From Stagonosporopsis chrysanthemi (taxonomy: Eukaryota > Ascomycota > Dothideomycetes > Pleosporales > Didymellaceae): DNA of 64,000 nt. The notes beneath the pieces are model-generated. The model did no database searches. It worked only from the letters and a program-made list of their open reading frames with translations, and was not told where the DNA came from. This document shows positions 32,350 to 41,711 of the stretch, piece after piece. The first letter of the stretch is position 1; every line of letters begins with the position of its first letter. The stretch lies in assembly GCA_022560025.1 (NCBI GenBank), contig JAFISE010000020.1, forward strand, positions 224,511 to 288,510, in the 5' to 3' direction. Made by a program: the position numbers and the translations under genes.

Positions 32350-34364
32350 ATGCGTCTGTTTCTGTTTGCTACATTTCTCAGTGTTGCGCTGGCGTTTTTA
32401 CTACCTCAACACACAACGTCCAGAGGATGTCCCTGTGCATCTGGTGTTCAAGGAAGGAAAGGCTGTCCGTACGCCAGATCTAAATCAAGAGACACAATGC
32501 TAGGTCTATGGTTACGTCGAGCTGAAGGCAAATACGGTGTTTTCTTTGTAAACCGTATCGCGTCAGGCACGTCTGAGCTATATACTGCAAACGCGCACGG
32601 CAGTGACGAACGTAAGCTGCTGGGCAGTTCATCAACCTTCGAGTACCACGCCTCTTTTTCTGCAGACGGACCGTGAATAACCTTCACAACTGAACGCAAT
32701 GGAGACGGCGGCTCGGTGAGCATCACAACAGAGCCGGGGAAAGAAGTCACTAGACATCTTAGGAAATCTACCGTATTCGAGCAGATGGCACCGACCTAGA
32801 AAAGTTCATTGCATCCTCCTCGTTCGAAGACGCAGTTACAATGTCACCGGACGGCACGGAACAACTACAAAGCCAACATACGGGTATCTGACCTTGCTAC
32901 AAGCACGACACTCAACCCGACCAATACTATTACTGTGAAAGGTTTATACCGGCTTGCCTGAAAGCTGTCTGTGTCCCTCTTGGACTCCAGACGGAGAATG
33001 GAAGGCGTTCAGCTCGGATCGCAATACGCAGTGGCGTGGTCATGGCAATGGCACAGGTTGGGAGCACACTCAAGAGCTTTCGATCAACGCTATTCGTACA
33101 AATGAATGTGACTTCCGCCAAGTCGCAACAAGTCCTTCACACTGTCTCGGCAGTCCGTAATGGTCTGTCGATGGTAAGCGCGTGGTTTACTATGAGATGA
33201 CTACCGAAGAAACGCGGGGTGCGCATCGCACTGAGTTGTTGCAAAGCATATCTAGTCGACTGGTTTCTGCTGATTTCGAGAGTGGCCTTGGTCGTGTCGA
33301 GCATATGAGTGGTGCAGGCCTCAAGATTTTCCCGCAATGACTGCCAAATGGCGCCCTTGCATACCTGCTCAAGAATACAGCCCGGGAAGGGCTAGGATTT
33401 GTTATAGAAAATGCGACTGGAACCGTACCATGTTCTGTTCGCAGTCCTGCATGGTCGCCTGACGGTAGCGAAGTTGTCTATGAGAGAGTCGACTTTGATG
33501 CAATCCGGCCTATGGGCAAGACGCTCTACTCCTGGGAATCAGATTGGGAGTATCGATTCACCGACGTCTTCCCTCAATTTTCTAGGCAGGGTCAACTCGC
33601 GACCACACAGAAGAAACTCGGGAACAGTAGCATTGCTACGATGAACCCGGACCTCACCAACGCACAAGATGGGTTTGATGTATTTGGCACCGGCCAGGTT
33701 AATGCGACAGAGGTCGCAAAAGGCCTGACGGGCGCTTTCCAGCCGACGTGGAGCCCCGGCGGTAAGTGGCTCGTCTTTGGGCTCGGCTCGTGGTTCCAAT
33801 TCCGTGCAACTGGCAATGCATCATTGTATCGCGTCACTGCAAACGGCAGTTACTTCGAGCAGCTCACAGACGGCAGCGTCAACACCGGCTTGCCGAGTTT
33901 TAAGCGACGGGAAGCGCATTGTCTACCGTGTCTGCGGCGCGGAGTATGGCCTGCGCATGATGGACCTTGACACACGGTCGGTGACTGTGCTCTCAAACAG
34001 CATGTCCACAAACCATGACAACGTTCCATTCTGGTCGTCTGATGGCGAGAAGATTGTATTCACCCGGCGCGTTGGTTACACGAACTTTGACATACGTACG
34101 ATTAGGCCTGATGGTACAGCTCTGCAAGTTCTCACGACCAGTGGAGGAAATGATGCGCATGTTGTGTGGACCGCTGATGGGCGCATCATGTATTCAACAG
34201 CGGAGTACGGCTCTAGGGACGAGGCCGCGGTCTACGATAATACTTTCCAGCCGTACGGCCAGATCGCGATTATGAATGCCGATGGAAGCGAGAAGAAATC
34301 GTTAGTGGATAGCATGTGGGAGGATTCGATGCCTGCGTTTGTGCCGAACGAGTACCTGGATTGA
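32350..34364 (+). pseudogene. Broken secreted TolB/PD40-type beta-propeller gene
   Basis: The frame starts with a good signal peptide (MRLFLFATFLSVALAFL) and then encodes TolB-like propeller repeats of the form SPDGxxIxFxSxR. The repeats are spread over different frames: FSADGP, MSPDGT, CPSWTPDGEW, WSVDGKRVVY, PAWSPDGSEVVYE, PTWSPGGKWLVFG, LSDGKRIVYRV, WSSDGEKIVFTRR. I count at least three in-frame stops. One is TGA after FSADGP near 32674, where a Trp is expected; one is TAA before WSVDGK near 33157; one is TGA after KIFPQ near 33340, again at an expected Trp. I also count at least four frame changes, near 32730-32768, 32860, 32940 and 33900; the last is a single-base insertion between PSF and SDGK. 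About 640 residues would be expected. Decay is too extensive for sequencing error alone. Confidence 0.85.
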
Positions 34365-35031
34365 GGAACATCAAGCAGCTTTTACAGAATTGCAATATGA
34401 CCGATCTTAGAAGAGTGGCTGGCTCAAAGGTGAGCTTTTGACCAATACTACAAGTACAGTAATCTCAATGTTCCTATTCGTGGTGTGTGACCGGCAGCTG
34501 GCTGGCGCTTATACGAGGGCGGTCGGGGCAGCAGGTGACTAGTTCGGGTGTTGCACCAACTTAGGAGTAAGCCACGTGCAACTTTGTACATGTCAACTGC
34601 GTGCTCATCTATCACCCTCATAGCCACGTAGCGATCTGGAGTATGTCTGAGGATCACATCTGATCACCAGTAATTTCACAAAGCCCACCATCGCTCTTTG
34701 GCAAGGCACTTACAGCTCCAAGATAGGCAGGCCTGTAAGATGAGGCGTTCATCCAAGCTTTGTGTCGTCGGGCGGTCCGATGCGCTAGGCTGTACCGAGT
34801 GAAGGTGGGTGGGTTCATGGGGGCTGAACACATGCAGGGCCCACGCGCCTCAATAGGCAGCACGGGACGATCAACCCTAAGACCACGAGAGGGCTTGAGC
34901 GATTCCGACCCAGTTTGTCTTTTATCTTGCAGTTCAGTCCTGCTATCTCACAAACTATCATCAGTATACTGAGGATTCCCACTGTCGACAAGTTTTTCCT
35001 TTGAGAAAATCGAATTCAGAAAGCCTTACCA
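34365..35031. other. Intergenic region
   Basis: Separates the propeller pseudogene from the haloperoxidase gene. Only short random ORFs; the right end is presumably the haloperoxidase promoter. Confidence 0.45.
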
Positions 35032-35847
35032 ATGCCTTCTGAACAGACCCCTTTATTCGCTTCACATGCTCCCATAGGGACATACGTACCTGCTGGACCA
35101 GGCGACAAACGAAGTCCTTGCCCTATGATCAACTCGCTGGCGAATCACGGATACCTTCCTCGGAATGGGCAGAACGTGCTTGCTCAAGAGATGAAGGCTG
35201 CAGTCACCGAAGCAGGCATCTCCAAAGCCCTCGGCGCCATTTTTGTAAACACTGTCTACAACGTGCATGAGACTAAATCAGAAAAAGAAGAGGCTTCATT
35301 TCTATCCCGTCTCTGGACCATAGTCCGCGATCCGTGGACTCTCATGTCAAGCTTCGGCATGCGCAAGCCAAAACAAGTGGACAACTCAGGAAGGGCAGTC
35401 CTAGATCTGGATCAGCTGGCACTTCCTGGAGCTGTAGAGCACGACATCTCGTTGACTCGGCGGGACCACGCTCAAAAGGAGGGCAACTGCGCACCGCAAC
35501 AAGATCTCATTGATGACCTTCTGGCATGTTCGGCGGATAAGAAGAAGATCACAAGAGAACAGCTGGCAGGCTTGCGTAAGCGCAGGATCGACAAGCAACG
35601 CGAAGAGAATCCAGGATTGACATATGGGTCACTTCAGCACGAGCTCGGATGTGGTGAGATTGCGCTGCTCCTGGGTGTTTTTGGTGATGGACAAAGCGCA
35701 CGATACGATTACATTGCAGCTTTCTTGGAACAGGAACGCTTGCCGATCGAAGAAGGTTGGACGAAGAGGTGGTGGTGGACTTTGGGATTGATTGAGATTA
35801 AGCTCAATGTCACCAAGATCAAGAAAATGATTGGTCTGGACATTTGA
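35032..35847 (+). CDS. Heme haloperoxidase / unspecific-peroxygenase family protein, leaderless
   Basis: Family of Cys-ligated heme peroxidases (chloroperoxidase, UPO). Single exon, 271 aa, ATG 35032. The diagnostic proximal motif is SPCPMINSLANHGYLPRNG, with heme-ligand Cys30 in a PCP context. The Mg-site/acid-base motif EHD is at residues 136-138 (GAVEHDISLTRRD). The C-terminal part includes LQHELGCGEIALLLGVFGDG and a helical FLEQERLPIEEGW. Classic chloroperoxidases and UPOs are secreted, but this protein has no signal peptide: residues 1-28 are polar (SEQTPLFASHAPIGTY). It therefore looks intracellular, as in the AflN/STC-like and other non-secreted subgroups of the family. The substrate cannot be told. 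Stands alone, not in an obvious cluster. Confidence 0.82.
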   Translation: MPSEQTPLFASHAPIGTYVPAGPGDKRSPCPMINSLANHGYLPRNGQNVLAQEMKAAVTEAGISKALGAIFVNTVYNVHETKSEKEEASFLSRLWTIVRDPWTLMSSFGMRKPKQVDNSGRAVLDLDQLALPGAVEHDISLTRRDHAQKEGNCAPQQDLIDDLLACSADKKKITREQLAGLRKRRIDKQREENPGLTYGSLQHELGCGEIALLLGVFGDGQSARYDYIAAFLEQERLPIEEGWTKRWWWTLGLIEIKLNVTKIKKMIGLDI

Positions 35848-36382
35848 CCTGATGTCTTGAGATAAAGTTGATCAATCCGCTGTGCGCCAGCAGGAATGCG
35901 ATGTCATGCGATGGGGCTAGGCACTCTACATCTCTTCGTTACGGATTCTGAAGCGTTGTTCAAGCGATTTTTTCCTTATGCCAAATTTGATATTACTTCG
36001 TATGACCCAAAAGGTAAAGCACATGAACGACATGGTGCTTCCGGCCCTCCGTACTTGCGTATGTATGCTGATTCACGACCACGCTGAACCTGCAAGTGAC
36101 TATGGCTACTTCACCATCAGCTGTTTGCCAGGCGAAGGTAGCCCGGGTTTGCCTCGACTGTTGATCGCGTCTCAGCCCACAGCTGCCTTAGTCTTCAATG
36201 TGTGCAGTGCTGCAAGTGTCTCATTTGGAGATCAATGGAGAAAATGGTCAATATCGTTGCTATCCGTCCTTGACAGCGTCAGTACGTTGTGTACAAGTCC
36301 CAAAACGCCAGTCACGCACACAAAGTATTCTACGCCCACAGAATCGTACACACATCTTTCCCTAACCAAAGCACACCCATGC
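35848..36382. other. Convergent intergenic region
   Basis: Between the haloperoxidase and uL30m 3' ends; no gene seen. Confidence 0.5.
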
Positions 36383-36661
36383 TTATTCCCACTCCTTCAT
36401 GGCCTGCGCCGCTCGGCTCTCTATGTAGTACCCGGTCGCCGGCCGCCTCGCCGCCTTCTGCTCGGCAGGCGACAATGCGCGCTTGACTTCCTTGACATCG
36501 ACCAATTCTTTTATCCTCATAATCTGTCCAGCGACGGATTGTGAGACAGGGTGGTACACGGTTGTCATGCGCTTCTTCAAACCAAGTGCCTTCAGGACAC
36601 CCTGGGTCTTTGCGGGCATACCAATGCCAGAGCGCATGAGCGTTATCCGGAAATAAGACAT
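36383..36661 (-). CDS. MRPL33: Mitochondrial large-subunit ribosomal protein uL30m (yeast Mrpl33)
   Basis: Component of the mitochondrial 54S subunit. 92 aa from the ATG at 36661 (MSYFRITLMRSGIGMPAKTQ). The family start xxYxITLxRSxIGxPxKT, LKALGLKKRMTTVYHPVS, GQIMRIKELVDVKEV and a C-terminal GYYIESRAA are all present. Length fits yeast Mrpl33 (86 aa), which also begins directly with the mature fold and lacks a cleaved presequence. The frame is open upstream but has no ATG. Intronless. A small core gene isolated in an otherwise accessory stretch. Confidence 0.9.
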   Translation of the reverse strand: MSYFRITLMRSGIGMPAKTQGVLKALGLKKRMTTVYHPVSQSVAGQIMRIKELVDVKEVKRALSPAEQKAARRPATGYYIESRAAQAMKEWE

Positions 36662-37766
36662 CTTGTGAGGCTTGTTTGAGGCGTTGAAGCTTCCGGCGCG
36701 TTCGCGATAGAGGTATGGGTCGTAATGCAGGCGTCCGATCGAATGGTGACCGTTGTTTGGCGAGTAGTGCGACTGTTCTTTTGTCAATCAACAGAGCCTG
36801 TATTCGCTAAGATATGTTCGACATACTATGTTCGATGTTGCTGTAGCTTATCGTCGTTGCGCTTCGCTGCTGCTGTCGCTCAACTTTTCGATATCGAGAT
36901 CGGAAGTCACGCTATCCAAAAGCGGGCTTAGTGCTTAAACGCGGTTCACGTGTGTGCGACCTTCACATCAACAACAATAGCTTTGACATCATCTCGTGCT
37001 TGTCTCGATGATGACATCCGGCCTTCCGGCTCTTCACCGCTACTTTTGCTCTCGGTCGCTGTCGTTTTTTTTTTTGAAAAGAGAGCCGGCATGCAGCCAC
37101 CCGTTCCGACGGCAAGCCACGCGCTGCCCAAGCATGACTACCCACTCATTGCAAAGGCACTGAGAAGTGTGCCATTGATGGCGATGCCAGAACAACGAAT
37201 AAGGATTAGCTGCAACCCATCTCGTTGCGTGCGACCGTTTGCATGTGCGACGTCCCACCTCGCCAATACCGCAATGGACGGTGACACGGACGCGAGGAGC
37301 CTCCTTGTCGATTCAGCTACGTCAAATCAGATGCCAGTTGCCGTTGAATCTACCATTTCGAGCGGGCCGGCCCAGGACCCTTACACTGGCAAGTGCAGAC
37401 GCCAATACCATTGACCATTGCTGAAGGTATGGGTATACTGCTTATCGCTTTCGAGTGTTTAAAACCTAGACGAATACGTCGATGTCTGAGACAACAATTC
37501 CATGTGGCCTTTATAATCACGAGATGTTTTGGTCATGCTTTGCATAAACCTCACTACTCGCCCCCACACCTCAGCATCCCGAAATAATGACACGATGGTA
37601 CACCCATGTTGTCCATGCACTTATGTTCAGCGCGATCGACAAGCAGCACGGGTTTTAGCGGGACGCAACCCCAGGCTGTTATTCTGCTGTGTAACAATTG
37701 CCTTGCTCGGGCCCAAAACGCATATGCTTGTAACGAAACCCCAGGCAGCCACTGTTCAAAGATGGC
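36662..37766. other. Gene-free region with a T10 run
   Basis: Holds the uL30m promoter on the left and a homopolymer T run near 37065-37075. No convincing gene on either strand. Confidence 0.45.
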
Positions 37767-37961
37767 TCACTTCTCGGTACGGCCCGCAATAAGCTCCATT
37801 TCGTTGATGTGCAACCTATTGGAATCTAGTGAGTAGCATTTTCCAGCTGCCATGCAGTCTATCAGACGCATAGTCGCCAGTGCTACGGTTGCTGATCCTG
37901 GTACGGGGAAGGGTACCGACATGGCCGCAGCAAGTCTTAACACGAAGACATAGAATCTCAT
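37767..37961 (-). CDS. Possible small secreted protein (doubtful)
   Basis: ORF of 64 aa from the ATG at 37961. The first 20 residues (MRFYVFVLRLAAAMSVPFPV) resemble a signal peptide, although Arg9 interrupts the core. The remainder is short with two Cys (DCMAAGKC). On the minus strand upstream there is a TTTAATA element about 50 bp before the ATG and a CAACAACAG leader, both compatible with a fungal promoter. No family is recognised and the ORF is short enough to be chance. Listed because the context looks promoter-like. Confidence 0.25.
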   Translation of the reverse strand: MRFYVFVLRLAAAMSVPFPVPGSATVALATMRLIDCMAAGKCYSLDSNRLHINEMELIAGRTEK

Positions 37962-38042
37962 TGCAAGTCTCAAGGCTGTTGTTGCTGCTGAGTAGTGGGT
38001 ATTAAAGGAGCGCCCCAGGCCTGATCACGTCTATCCACGATC

Positions 38043-38120
38043 ATGAAGCTCCTCATTCTCATCAAAATCTTCATGACCATCGTCGCCTGTGTAGCTCTTG
38101 TCAAATCATCATCGCTGTAA
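38043..38120 (+). CDS. 25-aa hydrophobic micro-ORF (uORF or remnant)
   Basis: ATG 38043 encodes MKLLILIKIFMTIVACVALV and then KSSSL before TAA. It looks like a bare signal peptide or TM segment. It lies 100 bp upstream of the DUF7587-type start and could be an upstream ORF in that transcript, or the 5' end of a decayed secreted-protein gene. No support beyond hydrophobicity and position. Confidence 0.25.
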   Translation: MKLLILIKIFMTIVACVALVKSSSL

Positions 38121-38217
38121 TCGTACTGTTCTGCGCTCTACACGTCTTCCTTCCTGGTATCACTGCCTGCGCACACGGCACCTCCCAACTCTCCTTGATC
38201 GAACCAGCTCTACCACG

Positions 38218-38860
38218 ATGGCCAGTAAGCTTCCATCCTACCCTTCAACCAGCCCATCCAGATTCCCATTACTAACACCCGCAGCCCTCTTCGCCCAACC
38301 CGCCACCCGCCTCCCCTCTGCCTCTCCCCCACCCACCACCATCCCGCCCCTCGTCTACCGTGTCCAACGCAGCACCGCGCAAACCCGATACTCGTTCTCA
38401 ACCGGCTTCGCAGCCAAGAACCAAACAACCATCCTCAACTACACATCCGCCCTATCCCGCTTCGGCCTCGCGCACCTGAGCCAGCAAACCAACATCAGCT
38501 CGCCCTTCATCAGCGTGTACGACAATCTCGCGCACGCTGAGAATGTCGCGCAGCACCTGGCCGAGAAGTGGGGCGAGGAGGTGCTGGTTGTGAGTGTGGA
38601 CACGCGGCACTTTGCGCGGGGGCCTGTGTTTCGGGCTGCAGATCTGCTCAAGGTAGGTTGACGACATGGTGTCGGTGTTGAACTTGTGTTCGAACTGACC
38701 TTCGTTGCAGGATGCTGAGGCGAAGGCGGATGACTGGATGCATTGGGGCGAGTATCTGGTCATGTATCGAATCCCGGCTCAGGCTATTCGCGATCAGACG
38801 CCTGTCGGTCGGGGCAGGAACCAGGCTCGGTCGTCGGTGGGTGTTATTGGTAAGGCTTGA
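38218..38860 (+). CDS. DUF7587-type fungal protein
   Basis: Family of unknown function common in Pezizomycotina. The pattern is PLVYRVQRSTAQTRYS, GFAAKNQTTI, SALSRFGLAHLSQQTNISSPFISVYDNLAHAENVAQHLAEKWGEEVLVVSVDTR, then DWMHWGEYLVMYRIPAQAI. The HxS..SPFISVYD block and the GEYLVMYRIP end are the recognisable core. My preferred model has three exons, 38218-38224, 38285-38652 and 38711-38860 (174 aa). The first intron (60 bp, GTAAGC...CTAAC...GCAG) is a multiple of three and has no stop, so an unspliced form 20 residues longer is also readable. A further GTAAGG donor lies 10 bp before the final stop, so the last few residues are uncertain. Confidence 0.7.
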
Positions 38861-39924
38861 TTATGGCTTTGGAATATGGTTTCCTTTGGGTAGGAATGGC
38901 GAATCTGAGAAGTCTGGTATGGCTTCTTGGAAAACCCTCTTTTTTGCTTCTTATTCTTCAGGCGCACACAGCTGAAATTTCCATCCAGGCATGGGGTGTG
39001 AATGCGAACTTCCAAAGAAGCGATGTTGATCATCAGCCTTGTTTTGTAGGTGAGCGTTAGGAACACCACTTCCTTGTTGCTTTCAGACACAAAGTGTATG
39101 GTGGAATGTCACTGCATCTCTGCAACATGACTCAAAATGTAATAGTAAACGAAACGGACCGGAATTTACGACGCTGGGTATATGGACGAACGATCAGGTC
39201 AAATAGCTCAATTGGATGCGTTTCTCTTGTAATAGACCTACACAGATTTTGGTCGAATCCTGGTACAACATAACTTCCGGTAGGTAATGGTCTGTTCCCG
39301 GGATAGCCCACTCTTCCTCTGATGGCTTCTTAATTGCTCCTTCTGTAGGCCCACTCATGGCTTGGACATCGCGCTCAAGCTCGCCCTTTGGCAGGCACTG
39401 ATGATGGACAACTTGCCTAGCGCTATAGGTACCACAGCTTCGCTTTTATACGCCGCCCTTCGCAGGGAGGACACCCCACCGTTCCATTCTGCATTCTGCT
39501 TTACCAACGGCTGCCAAAGTTTTGTACCGAGCTCAAAATTTTCCATGAGGATTGTTCATCTAGGAGGGGTGGGGGTCGGATTGCCGTTGCCGCCTCCGAT
39601 ACATCCTGGTCATCTTCCAGGTAGTTCGTTTTGAGAACGTAACGTATAGTTGGTCTCATGGCGCACATATTCCTTGGTCGTCTTCTCAAGGATTCGGTGA
39701 TCGAGGTGGATCAGCGAAGTAGGCAGTATCTGGCCATGCGCTGCGAAGCTGACGCATCACACATTCGATGTAGTGTATTTGGTTCCGAAGCCATTGCCAT
39801 TCGGCTTGAGGCGCATTATTCTCAAGGGCACAGCCATTGCGCAAGCCCGACGACAATGACACCGAGCGTCAGGTAAAGCGACGAAGCAAGGGGCAGGACG
39901 CGCAAGCCAGCACTAGTCGGTCTA
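38861..39924. other. Convergent intergenic region
   Basis: About 1.06 kb between the DUF7587-type gene and the esterase, with short ORFs lacking recognisable content. The splice-acceptor-like TTCTTATTCTTCAG at 38948-38961 may serve an alternative 3' exon of the DUF7587-type gene. Confidence 0.45.
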
Positions 39925-41711
39925 TCAATGGTCAGCAAACGCAACACAACAATGCAGCTCTGCGGCATCGGTATGGTCTGGGAACGCAAGAAAGGAGGGC
40001 GAGCCCACAACGCAGTCCCTGGAATGCGGCAGTTGCGTTGCTGCTCTCCATGCGGGGTGCAAGACAGATAGGAAAGAGGAGACATACTGTTCTAGATGCA
40101 AGCCCATGTTCGAGATGACTTGACATCTCTGCCACTCCTGATCACTGACCTTCTCCATGGCAACAATGTTGTCATCGCCGAACCGCAGCCGGTTGCCCAT
40201 CCCACCAGTCCGGTTTGCGAACGTCGTCCATTCAGGATTATCGATCTCATGGCCCTTTGTTACTAGGAAGTCTGCAGTGTGCTTATTCGGATCATAGCTG
40301 CGGATGAAGCTCGCCCAATATGCCTGCATGAAGACCGAGGATGCGGTCGTGCCGTTACCCCAAATCGACGGCAGCTCGCCCACATGCGTGGCACCGCCGA
40401 CGTTCCACCGGTACTGGTACGTGGGGAACGTGTTGTTCTCAGCGTAGACGGAGGACATGTTGAGGTTGGGGCAAGTGTAGCGAATATGTCCGTATACATC
40501 AGAGGCAAGGCTGCGCCAGCGAGCGTCCGCCAGGGCGTTTATGGGACTGCTCCATACAGATCGAATCTTTGCCCAGTCGGCGGAGGGGAACTGATCGACG
40601 ATAAATTGCCGGGCGCGATCGTAGTTGGAGATGGTTTTTGGCGTGAAGGTGATGCCTTCGTTGGTTGAGTCGCCGAAGATCGTTGGCAGTTTGACGTAGC
40701 GGTCATTCTTGAGTTCGTTGTAGGTGTAATCTTGGATGAAGTCGTAGTCTAGCGTTGGATTCCAGAAGTAGATTGGAGCATTCTTGCCGCCGGGGAATGG
40801 GAGTTGGACGCCTCGGACCGCAGTCTGGAAAGTAACAGCATCGAGCGAAGCCAGGCAGGCAATATGCTCGCAGCCTGAGCGCTTAAGTAAAGCATCGTAT
40901 TGCCACTGACTTTGTGTTACGTTGCGAAGGGGTGGGAAAGCGGCCGATTCGGCAGCAGCAGCATGAAAGAGGTTGTCGTTGCGTCCACCATAGGCTGTGA
41001 GTTGTAACACGACCGAACCACCACCTGCACTCGCTCCGCCAAGAGTAACGTGGTTCGCGTCTCCACCAAACTCGTGAATGTATTTTTGAACCCATTTAAG
41101 CAGCAGTCGCTGATCTTTCAAGCCATTATTCAAGCTCAGCGTCTGATTGGCTTCGATCTCCTTGCTGGCAAGGAATCCGTACGGGCCGACTCGGTAATTG
41201 AAGTTTACAACCACCATCTCACCGCGCGCTGCGTCGATAAGATCAGCGCCATCATAATTTGCGTTGCCGTTCACGTTGAAGCCACCTCCCTGAATGAAGA
41301 TATAAACCGGGAGCTTGCTGCTATTGGTGGCATTGGAGGGTGCGAAAACGTTGACGAAAAGACAGTCTTCGGACCATTTGCTGCCAAATTCAGACTTAAG
41401 ATCGCTCTGGGAGCCGATGCAAAGAGGCCCAAACTACTGATGGTCAGCATAGAGACAATGAATTGCGATTGGACACTCACCTGGCTGGCGTCTATTGTTA
41501 CTTTGTTTGGCTCATCGAGGGGCTCTTGTGGTGCAGTGAAACGCAGACCATCGACTCGAGAGACGCTCCTTGCGTAACGCATGCCAGCCCATCGATGCAC
41601 GCCATTCCCAATGTCTTTCCCTTTGTACCGAGCGTATCCTAAGTCGACGGTCACGTTGATGGACGCTGCAAGCTGGAGCAGCAGAGCCGCACACAGCAGC
41701 ACATTGACCAT
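39925..41711 (-). CDS. Secreted carboxylesterase, type B (cholinesterase/lipase-like)
   Basis: Alpha/beta-hydrolase of the carboxylesterase B family, secreted. Two exons, 41481-41711 and 39925-41433, are joined over a 47-bp intron; the acceptor after CAGTAG restores FGPLCIG. The total is 579 aa in the unspliced-tail model. There is a signal peptide at residues 1-17 (MVNVLLCAALLLQLAAS). The oxyanion-hole motif is QGGGF (125-129). The nucleophile elbow is GGASAGG with Ser212; the usual residue before Ser is Glu, here Ala. The acid is the Glu in GDSTNEGITF and the His lies in GGATHVGELPSIWG. The disulfide-type SEDCLFVNVF is conserved. Several NxS/T sites fit secretion. The last about 50 residues look unlike the family: a GTATGT donor after HLEQ and a second open frame suggest a 3' intron and a different end. 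Confidence 0.88.

Noticed and set aside
37060..37080. T-homopolymer as a retrotransposon poly(A) tail
   Set aside because: No target-site duplication or reverse-transcriptase sequence on either side.
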